NCBI RefSeq assembly: GCF_000315625.1
Contig: NW_005434665.1
Location: forward strand, 1,039,060-1,103,059
Direction: 5' to 3'
DNA: 64,000 nucleotides
Source of the DNA: Guillardia theta CCMP2712
Taxonomy: Eukaryota; Cryptophyceae; Pyrenomonadales; Geminigeraceae
Made by a program: the position numbers and the translations under genes. Below, piece by piece: positions 10,236-21,207 of the stretch. Position 1 is the stretch's first letter, and each line of letters opens with the position of its first letter. The notes under the pieces are model-generated. The model worked only from the letters and a program-made list of their open reading frames with translations. It was not told the origin of the DNA and ran no database searches.

Positions 10236-13200
10236 TCATCTTCCTCCTCTGACGGGTACGCTGGTCGATGGGCGGAAGCTTTCTGTCGGAGCGGAGGAGG
10301 AGGGAGCTTGCTGCTGGAAGGCGGAGGGCTGCGAACTCTTCTCCTGCTGCAAGATCTGTGCCCCTCCCACGACCTTCCGCTCGTTGACAAGAACGACATG
10401 CTGCTCGGCCTGTGGGGCCGCAATGCTCTCCCTGTCCACGTTCCCCTCCTCGCAAGGGCCCAGCATGATGCTCTGGACGAAGCTCTTGCCCAGGTCTCGA
10501 CGATCAGCGTCGGGAGCAGGGCGCAGGTACCCCATGTGCACGTAGAGGCCGTCGACAGCGACGTGAACTTCGGAGACCCCTCGGGACGGAGTTCTCGAGT
10601 AGTTCCAGATCTGAATCATGGAGAGAGTTACAGGTGCGTCGAAGAGCACAAAGATCCTGTTCGTCCCCTCCTTCGCTAGAGGAGCCAACCACAGATGCTG
10701 TGCGTCCCACGTGTCGTTGACCCCGTCCACTAGCTTGTCGGGTGTGCGGCAATCTCCTCCTCCTCTCTCCCTCACCTCCGGCAGCTCGTTGATACTGCCG
10801 GGAACCGCCACGATCTGCTTGGGCTGCAGGTTGATCTCGTTGCCGAGCTCATCGAACAGCTTGATGCCGTTGAGGCCGATGTAGTAGAGGTCGCCATGGC
10901 TGGCTGCCAGCACGAAGCTCACCGTCAGCCCGCGGGGAAGGCAGGGGGCGTCGCACATGGGATGCAGGCGAGCGAGGCTCTGAGCGAGGGACTTGGGAGA
11001 CTCGTTGAGGCTGCGAGGAAGGGACCAGCGCGTCTGAGTGAGCGCCTCCTCCATGGTAATGGTCTGCCCGAAGTCGAACATGGCGTGTCCGGGAGCCTTG
11101 CGCAGGACGAAGCCGCAGTCCGGGGAGACGAGTCGGCCGTCGAGCATGAGGAGAACCCTCTTGGCTCCCCGGGTTGCGTCCTCGGCGCTCTTGTTGTAGT
11201 TCCATAGCCTGACGGCTGCGACGCTGGTGGGGGCGAGAAGGTCAAATTGGAGGAGGTGGGAGGCGCCGGGGGTGAAGGGGATGAGCCACATGTGATGGTC
11301 GTCGGAGGTCACGTTGTGCCCGTCGATGAGCTTGTCCTTGGTGCGAGGGTCGGCATGGCTGCCCGGGATGTCGTTGAGGTCGCGGGGGTTGGCGAAGATC
11401 TAGAGGGAGAGTGAGAGGAGGGAGGGAAGGGAGTGGGAGGAGGAAGAGATATGTCAGAGAGGAGGAGAAGAGAACGGGTTGTGAGGCAAAACGAAAGAAG
11501 GGGAGGAGAAAAGGAAGAAAAGAAAGAGGACCAGGACCAGGACCACCACCAGGAGGAGGAGGAGGAGGAGGAGGAAGGATGCAGGGTAGTCAGAACCTGA
11601 TCGTCTTTCAGGGCAATCTTCTCTCCATTCTCAGATATGATTTCGATTCCAGTCAGCCCGGCATAGCAAGAGTCTCCCCACGTGTCAAGGATAGAGATAG
11701 CGATCTGGGTAACGAGCGCTGACATATTTCTCCCGCTCGCTGCTGTCCTGCTCGCCTCAGGCCTCAGCTCAGTCTGCTCCTCCTCCATCGACATCTTCTG
11801 CTGATCGTCTCCGGGGGTCGAGGGCCTTTCGGTAGGCTCCTCCTCCTCCTTCTTGTCCTCAGGCTTTTCGTCGTCGTCATTGAGCTGGCCGATCAGTTCC
11901 CTGTGCATGTTCGTGAGATCAGGGGAGGGGAGGGAGAGGGAGAGGGGAGGGAGAGGGGAGGGGAGGGAGAGGGAGAGGGAGAGGGAGAGGGGAGAGGAGG
12001 GGAGGGAAATATGTTCGCGGATCAGGTTTTACCTCTGGTTGTCCATGCTGGTAGCAATGGCATGGAGTAGGTTAGGATCTTGTGTGAAGAGTAAAATCTG
12101 TACCATCAAACTTCAAACACAAGAATACTACATCTCCTCCTCCTCTCACCTCTGCGTGCTCCTCGGCGTCTGCAAGGTTGCCGGGAGCTGGACGTATCTC
12201 GCCCATGAACAGCATGGTGCTGTCCAGGTAGAGCTCGACCTGCCGAGCACCGCGCGCGGCATGGATACGAGACTTGTTGTAGTTCCACACCCTGACCATC
12301 GAGACCGTTGTTGTCTCCTCCAAGTCTGCAGCATGGGCTCAACAGAGGAAACGGCGGAAGGCAGGGGGGAGGGAGAGGAGAAGAGAGGAGGGGGAGGAGA
12401 AAGGGAACGAAGAGGAGGGAGAGGAGGGAGGGAACGGAAAGGAACAATACCGATGAAAATCAGGTTCGCCTCCCCCGCCTTGAACGGCGCGAGCCACTGA
12501 TGCAGGTCATCGCAGGTGCCGTTGACCCCGTCCAGCAGGTTGTCAACTGTGCGGGGATCCGAGTGATAGCCGGGCAGGCAGTTGATGTCTGCTGGCTCAG
12601 CTCGGATGTTTGCGGTGGGATCCTGGAAGGCGAGCAGCTGGCCCCTGCCGTCGAAGATCTCGATGCCTGACAGCCCCACGTAGTGGTCGTCCCCCCACGT
12701 TGAGAGGATGCGGAGCTCCAGAAGCCGCCCAGCTGGAGTTTGCGGGATGACGCAGGTGGGAGGGACTGCGCGAGATGGTGAGGATGATGGAGGAGACGAG
12801 GGAGACAGGAAGGGGGTAGAAGAGGGAGAGAGGAGAGGAGGAAAACCTCTATCCTTCGGCTGGGTTGGGATGGAGTAAATGGGAGGCTCGAGCATGCTTG
12901 TCTCTTCCCTCGCCTTCTCTTCCGCAACGCTGATGATCTTTGCGGGCACCTTTCTAGCACTCTCCCTCATTACCAGTGACAAGGCGTCTTGTTGTGAATC
13001 CTCTTCTCCCCTCCTTCTGTTCTCAACCGACGACGATGACTTGGCAGGCACTTGCGTCGGCGGCTGTTTGTAGCTCGCTTCTTCTTCTTTCATCTCCTCA
13101 TTCTTCGCACTCACCTTCTCCTCCACCTCCTCTTGAGTCTTCAACTTCTCCCCACTACAACCGGAAACGTCACGCCCGGGTGAATTTTGAACGCACAGGA

Positions 13201-16200
13201 CGTACAAGTCCGTCGAGTTTCCAATCCTTCCGAGGTGCTGAGTGCCGAAGAGCGATAGAGACTCGAGGCTCTGTGAGGTGTGAGGCAGGAGAAGACAACA
13301 TGACAGGTAGGAGAAGACAACATGACAGGTAGGAGACAACAACATGACAGGAAGGAGAAGACAACATGACAGGTAGGACAAGACAACAGAGGTCAGGCAG
13401 CACCTGTTGCACATCGGTTTCTCGAGCACGACGACCGAAACGAGGACGAGACCACGAGAAGGTTTCTTTGGTCTCAGTCTGCAGGCGATTCAATGACAGT
13501 CACTATCTCCTCTCATTTCGTCTCGTCTCGTCTCGTCTCGTCTCGTCTCGTCTCGTCTCGTCTCCAATCCTCTCACCTCATCTCATCTCATCTCATCTCA
13601 TCTCATCTCATCTCATCTCATCTCATCTCATCTCATCTCATCTCATCTCATCTCATCCCTGATCGCTGAACTGATCATCTCATCTCTCATCACCAGCAGG
13701 GGAATCTCTCCCATCACGTCCGCGCTTGGCAAACTTGGCAGAAGCTGATCGCTGCTGCTCTGCTTCGAGTCTTTCCCCGTCAGCCAGATCGGCTCTCCCT
13801 CTTCCACTGCCTTCAACGGTCAGACCCGACCGCCAGGGCTCCTCCCCATCACCGTCTCTGAGTCGAACATCCTGGACAGGCTGAACAACAAGTTTTGTCT
13901 CCTCCTCGAATGTAACAACAGGCAACTTGATCTGCAGTACACACATACTACGTCACCGGATGGTTCAAGTTGTAAAACAACTCACTCCGTCTATCAGCTC
14001 AACGGTCGTGGAAAAGTCGCTGGTGATGCTGCCACAAGCTTGTCTGACTTCTCCTTCCCATCTCTTCCTTCCGTTCTCCACGATCTTCACCCTCCTGCTC
14101 TCTCTACATCATCTCCTCTCTCCTGCACCTCATCGCTCACCTCACTCCCTTGTCCGAATCGAGCATGCTCTTGTTGTAGTTCCACAGTCGCACGGCGCCG
14201 ATGCAAACTTGGGCAGGAAGGACAAAGACAATCTGCCCTCCCTCCCCCTCCTCCGACAGATACGCTGACCACATGTCCGCCTGTCCACCACATCGGGAAG
14301 CCCCGTCAATCGCTCTTCCTCTTACCCTCCTCGTCCTCCTCTCCTTCCTTGTCCTCAACGCTCCTTCCATCCTCTCTCCCTCTTCTTCTTCCCCCCTCCT
14401 CTCACATCATTGGTCGTGAGCTTGCAGCCGTTGATCAGTCGATTTGACCGATCAGTCGAGCTCTTGAACCCGAACGTTGAAACTTGAGCGTTGGCAATGC
14501 GAACCTGAGAGATGTTTTAGGCGCTAGAACTCCCCGACACTTCTCCTCCTCTTCTCCCCACCTCCTTCTCTGCGCCCCTCCTTCCCTCTATCTCTCCTGC
14601 TTCCTCCTCCTCTCCCCTCCTTCCCTCTACCTCTCCTGCTTCCTCCTCCTCTCCCCTCCTTCCCTCTACCTCTCCTCCTTCCTCCTCCTCTCCCCTCCTT
14701 CCCTCTACCTCTCCTGCTTCCTCCTCTACTCCCCTCCTTCCCTCTACCTCTCCTCCTTCCTCTCTCACACAACTCTCCCCCTCCTCCCCTTGCTCACTGT
14801 CGGACCTTCGATCCCGTCTCGTCGAAGAGTTCAATCTCGGTGAGCCCGACAACCTGATCACGTCAACGGCCATCAGGTCACAGACTCGTCGTCACCTTCT
14901 TGTTGCCCCAGTTGGACAACACGTGGACCACAAGCTCATTGTCATGTTTCAGTTTCTCGTCATCCTCCTGTGCCAGCTGGTGCTGGCTGGAAGAAGGAGG
15001 AGGAGAAAGCCCCGACTTGTATTTTGCATCTCCTGAATCCAAGGCAACTGCTGGAATTTGCCTCGTTTCCTTAGCCAGCTGACATCACACGTAACTACAA
15101 ACGATCAGGGAATTTTGCTTTACCACACTGGAGACTGCCTTCATTGGGTCAGGCGAGCGCTCAGTTGTGGCGACAACTTCTCCTTCACAAGGATCAGAAG
15201 AGTTCTGCACGAGAAGAACGGAGAATTACTCTGGAACAATTTCTTCTCTGACGAACCGGTCGCTGCACCTGTGTTCTGCAACACGGCAGTCAATCACTGG
15301 AACATTCCTGTCACATCCCGTACATCCTGGCTCTTTGATATTCCGATGAAGTTGTCTTTTGCAAACTCTTGTTCAACTTCAAACAGAACAAATCAAGGAA
15401 GACACCAGCATAAGTAATCTCACCCCTCGAAGAAGTCTTCGGAATCTTGGGAAAAGAGATCCCACTCAAAGGTCTGCTCTTCAAGCGTGAAGAAGGATCA
15501 TCGTTGGATCCTTCACATCGTCAGCTCCTGTGTAAGTCCCCTCCTCCTCCTCCTCCTCCTCCTCCTCCTCCTCCCTCATTACCTTGGCTCGCCTTGGGAG
15601 TGCTAGCAACTTCTTCATTCTCGCGCGCCAGCGCAGCAAGTATGGCGTCGAGCTCCTTCTTGTCCTTGTTCACTGCGTTTGCAGAGGAGGAGCTCTCCGC
15701 TCCTTCCTTGACGTCTCGAGCGCTCGTTGCTCGTCGAGGGAGCAAGGAGGAGGAGGAGGCGGAGGACATAGGGGGAAGAGCACTTCGAATAATCCTCGCG
15801 TTGGATTCCTGAGCTGACATGGTCTTCGTCTTGTGATCATCGTCAGCATGTGATAATTATGTCATCAGGTTCTCACCGACGATGGCTGTGACCAAACTTT
15901 CTCAGCTTCGTCAACGGCTGCTTCGAACTTGGAGAAGGAGAACAAGACATGTCAGGAGGAGAGCAACACACATGCTCCGTGTACCTCGTCATGCAAGCTC
16001 CCATCGCTCTCGATCTCCTCGATAGTCTTCTCGAGGGCTGCAGATACATCAGATGCTGCAGATGACATCTTGACGAGGAGGGAAGCACTTGCCTGCTGGG
16101 GACGAACATTCCTCGTCATCCTCAAACGATTCCTCGGAGATCTCGTCCTCGTTCTTGACGCGAGCATGCGGCAATTCTCCTTTGCTCTGCTGACTAGATC

Positions 16201-17974
16201 AGCTCCTAAGAAAGTTTCGGCGATCGAACAGCAACCTCTCCGTCCGATCCCTGAGAAAAAATGTTGACCGCCTGTTTGCGACAGTCAGCAAAGACATTCA
16301 GATCGTTTCATGGGACAAAGACGTCCATACGTCGTCATCGGAAGCGAAGTCATCTTCATACTGCTCTTCTTCGACGTCAGCATTCTCTCCTTCTTCCTCC
16401 ATCATGTCGCCGCGATCCACATCCTCGGAGTAGAGGTCCTGCACAGAACAATCATCTGAGGGCACAGAGACGTTGCCACTGACCTCATCTGAGTCCGCGC
16501 TTTGGAATTCCGAGACGGTGTGGAGGCTTTGAAAGACAAGTGAACAAGAGGTAGATTCGTCGTCCACCTTCCTACCCTTGCTTTCCGGCTGCTCTCAAAC
16601 TTTGATCTCGCGATGAACGGATCGGCTTCGGCATTTCACCCGTCCGAATGTATCGTCCTACTGATCTTCAACTGCGCAACAAGGTACAGGAGTCTTCCTA
16701 CCGACAGGAGAAGTAATCGCCTTCTTCCTTTCTTTCTCTTGAGCCGAAAGTTCGATTCCCCGCGCTCTTCCGTCCAACTTTTTTCAGAGGACCAACACAT
16801 GGATCGACAAACTAAACCTGAGTTCCTCAGAGGTGTCGATGTCATGCAGAACTTCAACCCAATCCTTGCAAATTGCGTCATGGTCGCAAGACAAATACTG
16901 TCATGTGTACCAAAGCTTCAATGAAGCCATCTCCGTCCCGATCCAAGAACTGGAACAACTGAAATACACAGTCAACAAAGCAGGCGAACAAACTAGGAGC
17001 TACAGCATGTGAAGCTTCTTCTGAAAGATCCATGTTGATAGACTCAATCACCGACATCCAGTCTTCTAGATGTATCCTGCCGTCCCTCAATGTAAGCAGG
17101 ACCACACAAGTTCATTCACAGTAGCATGCCTGCCATCGTTGTCAAGATCGAACTGATCAAACCCATCTTCCAGTGAAAGCTCGTTGTACTGTAGGTGCAC
17201 AGTCTGCATCAGTATCGAGACTTTGACTTGATTCAGTGACCTTGAGTGTAGCAGCAAGGATCCTCAAAGAGTCTCGGACTAGACTTCCCTCTGCCCGACC
17301 GTCCTTGTCCTCGTCAGGCTCTGTCTGCAACCAGTCTTGCCCCTGCTCCGTCTGCAGGAACGAGTGTTCAATGCGATCATCACGCTCCTCAGTGCATGGG
17401 ACACCTCGAGCCAAGTGCGCCCCTCCTCTGAGACCAGCCATTGCATGCTCTCTCTGGTTTGTTCCATGGACGGCGGAGCAAGCCTGATGACTGACCCTCT
17501 CATAGTCTGGATCTGTATCGATCCTTTCTGCCATGCGCTTCTTTGACGGACGTTGCTCCTTTGATCTGAAACCCTGTCATGCTCCCCCTCCCGGGATCAA
17601 GCACAAGTCAGGAACCTTTTCGGAGGGCTCCTCCTCCTTTGTCGTTCTCTTGCTTCTTTCGGATCCTCTCCTCGTTGGCTCCGAGAAAGTTGACCTGAGC
17701 ATGCTTCAGAACCGAGCAGTGACATCCACAGGCGCACCTCAAATCCTCTTTCCCGTTGCGCGAGGGCTTCCTTCTTCTTCTCCTCCTTCTTCCTGAGCTC
17801 CCTCAGGATCCTGTTCTTCTCTTGCAGGACTGCAAGGTATTCTCGATAGGACGGGTCCACACCCTTCCCAGCCAACGAGTCTGACTTGACATCTGTATCC
17901 TTTATGTTCACTGCCTGCCCCGTCCTGTCCCAAGTCTTCCTCCTCGTGGCGCCATCGGTCCTGGGCTCCGACAT
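10236..17974 (-). CDS. KATNIP: KATNIP-like (KIAA0556/DUF4457) cilium base protein, many exons
   Basis: The start at 17974 opens a protein whose first exon has [18 protein letters not shown] and, across a 44-bp intron, [15 protein letters not shown], like KATNIP N termini. Acidic and EF-hand-like exons follow (about 17.5-15.5 kb). Then come four KATNIP/DUF4457 units, each with a GLTxIE(I/L) strand, an R(T/D)xDxLxDGxN loop and a WNYNKS motif, at about 14.9-14.1, 12.75-12.1, 11.7-10.9 and 10.9-10.3 kb (the last reads WNYSRT). The protein ends at TGA 10236-10238. In animals KATNIP binds katanin and ciliary microtubule bases. The downstream introns hold satellites. One frame conflict near 17,115 and several joins between 16.9 and 15.0 kb are unresolved, so the region could be two genes. 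Strong on family, weak on exact exons. Confidence 0.75.
13283..13386. repeat. About 21-bp minisatellite in a KATNIP-like intron
   Basis: Four to five copies of a unit like AGGAGAAGACAACATGACAG. It lies between the exon encoding [15 protein letters not shown] and the next exon of the KATNIP-like gene, so it is intronic. Confidence 0.85.
13515..13656. repeat. (TCTCG)n followed by (TCTCA)n microsatellites
   Basis: About nine TCTCG units (13518-13562), then about sixteen TCTCA units (13574-13656). A single base change distinguishes the two pentamers, so one array probably diverged from the other. Located in a KATNIP-like intron. Confidence 0.9.
14570..14768. repeat. 39-bp pyrimidine minisatellite, about 5 copies
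   Basis: A tandem unit beginning CCCCTCCTTCCCTCTACCTC and continuing TCCTGCTTCCTCCTCCT. Copies differ by G/C swaps (TCCTGC versus TCCTCC). It lies within an intron of the KATNIP-like gene. Confidence 0.85.
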
Positions 17975-18211
17975 GACTCGTAGCGTTCACTTCAAGCACC
18001 CTTCCTCCGTTGAAGGGTTTCCAGTCGCACAAGCAGCACTTCAAGCATACTCGTAGCTCTCACATGTGCTCTCCTCCTCCTCCTCCTCCTCCTGTTCCTG
18101 CACTACTCTACCCTGGTCCACCTACGACAGTGAAAACAAGGCGGCGCAACATGAACGTAACGGATCGTAACGTGAAATCGAGGTTGCACCTGCGGCCTCA
18201 TCAGGAAGGCG

Positions 18212-20065
18212 ATGGCACTTCGAGTGCTTCGCCAGCACAAGGGTCTGGGATGGAGGCTTGTCAGGGCAGGACCAAGGTACCTCTCCTCTGACAAGCCTCG
18301 GCACCTGGATCAACTTCGACCTGGGACCATTTCTGCGCAGGTGATGAATGGATTCGTGTGGAATGTTAGTGATAAATCGAGTCCAGATCCCCTTCGGAGA
18401 CGACAAACAGTACAATTCAGTTGTTCCAGCCATTTATCCGTCTTCTACTTTCGTTAGAGATCAGAATGGAACCAACATTGCAGGTCAGGAGTGGGGAGTG
18501 GTCTATCAAGTCGATGAGTTGCAAGCAGGCAAGATCTATGCTCGGGATGACAACCCAACAGTGCTTGCAGCTGAAGGCACCATCAGAGAGCTGGAGTTCG
18601 GCGCAGATGCTCTCTTGTTCTCATCTGGAATGTCGGCAGCCACCGCAGTCTTCAAGGTAAGTCACCCCCATAGCCTCCTCTGTGCGCTCATGGAGGGAAA
18701 CAGATACTTCGGCCTGGTGACCATGTCATTGTTCCACGAGTTATGTACTGGGCGTTGAGGGGATGGATCATGGATTTCGCGAAAAGATGGAAGATCGAGG
18801 CAGCATCGTCTTCTTACGCTTGTTCGCTGGTCTTAATCTGTTGCAGGTGAAAGCTCTGGACTTTGGAGAACCCTTCGACAAGAACAAACTCCGCTCGGCC
18901 TTGTCCACTCGGCCAAAGTTGGTCTGGCTCGAAACGCCAGCCAATCCGAGTAAGGCCCTTGAATCCTGCTCCTCTCTCTCGCCCATGATAGTCTTGCAGC
19001 CTGGTCGGTCTCGGACATATCCGAGATCTCAAGCATGGCACACGACATTGGTGCATTCTGCGTTGTGGACAGCACTGCTGCGACGCCAGTGCTCAGCCAG
19101 CCTCTAAATTTGGGAGCCGACATTGTGATGCACTCGGCAACGAAATACCTGAACGGACACAGCGACGTGCTGGCGGGGGTTCTCGTGGCGAATCGCAAGA
19201 TGGCGAACTCGTTGTTGTGGAAGAACATTCGGAATGTTCGGCGGAGTGAAGGATGCTGCCTTTCTTCCTTCGACGCTTGGCTGCTGCAACGAGGGCTGCG
19301 AACAGGTGTGATAGATCATGCTGAAAGCAACGCGTTTCTCACTGGTGATCGAGCAGTGCACTTGCGCGTTCGAACCCAGAGCAAGAACGCCCTTGATATA
19401 GCAAAGCACATGGAAAAGTTAGACGGTGTCAAGGTGCTCTATCCCGGACTCCCGTCCTTTCCAGGGCATGAAGTGGCAAAGCGTCAGGAAAGCTGAAGAC
19501 ATAAGGCCAAACTTGGACATTGACATGCAATGCAGATGAAAATGGGATTTGGAGGAATGCTCTCTTTACGATTTGAGGTTTCAAGTTTTGTTACCCATAC
19601 CTAGACTTTATTTGAGATTCGATATGCAGGGAGGGAAGGAGCAGGCACTTGCGTTCTTAAACGCATGCAAGGTATGTCCCATATCCCCAAGATTCGCTTC
19701 ATATCAAGCACGAGCTTTTCTTTATTCGCATGTGCATTCTTAAACCCTGTATTCACTTGGTGTCAAAACGTCAGCTGTTCAAGAATGCAACGTCACTGGG
19801 AGGAGTTGAAAGCCTCATCGAGCACAGGTACACGAACACAGACTGTGAGAACGTTCCATGACTGCTAGTTGCAGAGCCAGCGTCGAAGGGAAATCAAGTC
19901 CCGTTCCAGACGATCTGTGAGTGAATAGCTGATGAAGATCGATGCGCAGACTGATGAATGTGACGAAGGCTGAGACTGTCCATCGGTATCGAAGAACGTG
20001 ATGATTTGCTTCGAGACCTCCACGATGCATATCTAGTAGCGGTCAAAAACAAAACCGTGAAATGA
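18212..20065 (+). CDS. Cys/Met-metabolism PLP enzyme (cystathionine gamma-synthase/lyase family), 11 exons
   Basis: Exons 18212-18340, 18387-18656, 18704-18799, 18847-18949, 19000-19305, 19357-19487, 19536-19577, 19630-19671, 19775-19827, 19875-19916 and 19969-20065 give 436 residues. Family marks: YARDDNPT, SSGMSAATAVF, LVWLETPANPT, VVDSTAATP, the PLP lysine in HSATKYLNGHSD, and the tail SLIEHRASVEG then LRLSIGIE. These enzymes make or split cystathionine or related thioethers. The first 25 residues are basic (MALRVLRQHKGLGWRLVRAG), like an organellar leader. Two required introns have odd donors: GC at 18800 and GA at 19488. The synthase-versus-lyase call is not possible from motifs alone. 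Confidence 0.88.
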
Positions 20066-20133
20066 CCTAATTCGATCGCTGTATTGTTCTTGTTACGAAC
20101 GAGCATAGCGCATGTAGAAATGAAACTTCGTAA

Positions 20134-20595
20134 TCAAACACCACGTACTATTGTAATGTCACGCATTTCCCTCCGAGCACAGACATATTCTCCCGAGATC
20201 ACAGTAAATATCGTTGCTAATATGTTGCAAAACCACCAAACCCAGTGAGTTGGAAGTCCGTCATAAAGAAAGCAAATCAATATATGAAATCCATAGAGCG
20301 TCGTCCCAAAATCAAGACATTTCTTAGCCCTCTCCACCACCACATATAGAAACCCGACATCACAGACTGCACATAGAAAAACTGCAAAAACAGTAGCCCA
20401 TGCCAGCCTTGTTGACATGTTCTCAAATACGTTTGATGTAAAGAACTGATCTAGTGAGATTGGCACTCCCATCAAAGAATCCATCAAGAAGAAAGAGGCG
20501 CCAAGTGCGAGGTAGTGCAAAGCCTGCATGACGCACATCTGAGATATGATCAACTGAGCATCGAAATGCTCTCTGCCATAGAACGTTCCGCTCAT
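20134..20595 (-). CDS. SYS1: SYS1 Golgi membrane protein
   Basis: One exon, 153 residues, close to the usual length of SYS1. Four membrane spans. Family motifs: GVPISLDQFF after the first span, VVVERAKKCLDFGTTLYGFH, LPTHWVWWFCN, and the C-terminal GEYVCARREMRDI. SYS1 sits in the trans-Golgi membrane and recruits the ARFRP1/Arl3 GTPase in yeast and animals. A GC-rich island lies 180-500 bp upstream of the start. Confidence 0.9.
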   Translation of the reverse strand: MSGTFYGREHFDAQLIISQMCVMQALHYLALGASFFLMDSLMGVPISLDQFFTSNVFENMSTRLAWATVFAVFLCAVCDVGFLYVVVERAKKCLDFGTTLYGFHILICFLYDGLPTHWVWWFCNILATIFTVISGEYVCARREMRDITIVRGV

Positions 20596-20774
20596 TTCTG
20601 ATCAAGAGAGGTTGCAGCTTTCTCTCCCTTCTCTCCTGCTCGCTTCTTTCTTGACTGTACACTTCTACCTCTACCTCCTGCTGTCCTCCTGATCCTCTCC
20701 TGCTCCCCGCAATCCTCCGTCTATTCGCCTCCTCCAGCCATGATGCCGCCGGAAATCTCAAGTCGGTATGAATG

Positions 20775-21090
20775 TATGAGTCATACTCGTCCAGGTATGT
20801 GTGATAGAAGGCCCCGACTCGCCCGGCCCGGGCCCGGCCGCTGAGCCCGGCCTGTCGCCGTGACGGTGATCGGACAGTGAGCCTCGGAGTCACAGAGTCA
20901 CGGCCGCGCGCCCGGCGTACCGGGGGACCGCGGCGCACCGTGACCCGGGACTCAGGCCCGGATTGACATGAGTAAACTTCGTAGACTCAGAAGACTCGAA
21001 AGGACGGGCCGGCCGCGCGGGGCCCACCGGCGTGCCGGGCGGTGGCACTGGCACGGTCATTCGCTGTCACCGGGCCGGAAGCCACCAATC
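20775..21090. other. GC-rich island
   Basis: Very high GC with many CpG and the palindromic block CGGCCCGGGCCCGG, also present near 44.01 kb. It also contains GTGATCGGAC, repeated near 57.48 kb. No coding region. It sits between the SYS1 start and the 3' end of the kinase gene; a CpG-island-like promoter role for SYS1 is inferred. Confidence 0.5.
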
Positions 21091-21207
21091 CTCAAGAGCT
21101 TTGCCGTTCTTTATCAACTTTAGGCAACAGAGCTTTTCATCATGACTTTGTACAATCTTTGTGTTGGCAAGGTTTCTGCATACAACAAGGGCGAGGTTAT
21201 CTCTTAT

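Noticed and set aside
13283-13386. CRISPR-like direct repeats
   Set aside because: Units are directly adjacent with no spacers and lie in a eukaryotic intron.
16745-16790. A tRNA T-loop-like GTTCGATTCC
   Set aside because: No flanking acceptor, D or anticodon stems; the bases fall in a likely KATNIP-like exon on the other strand.
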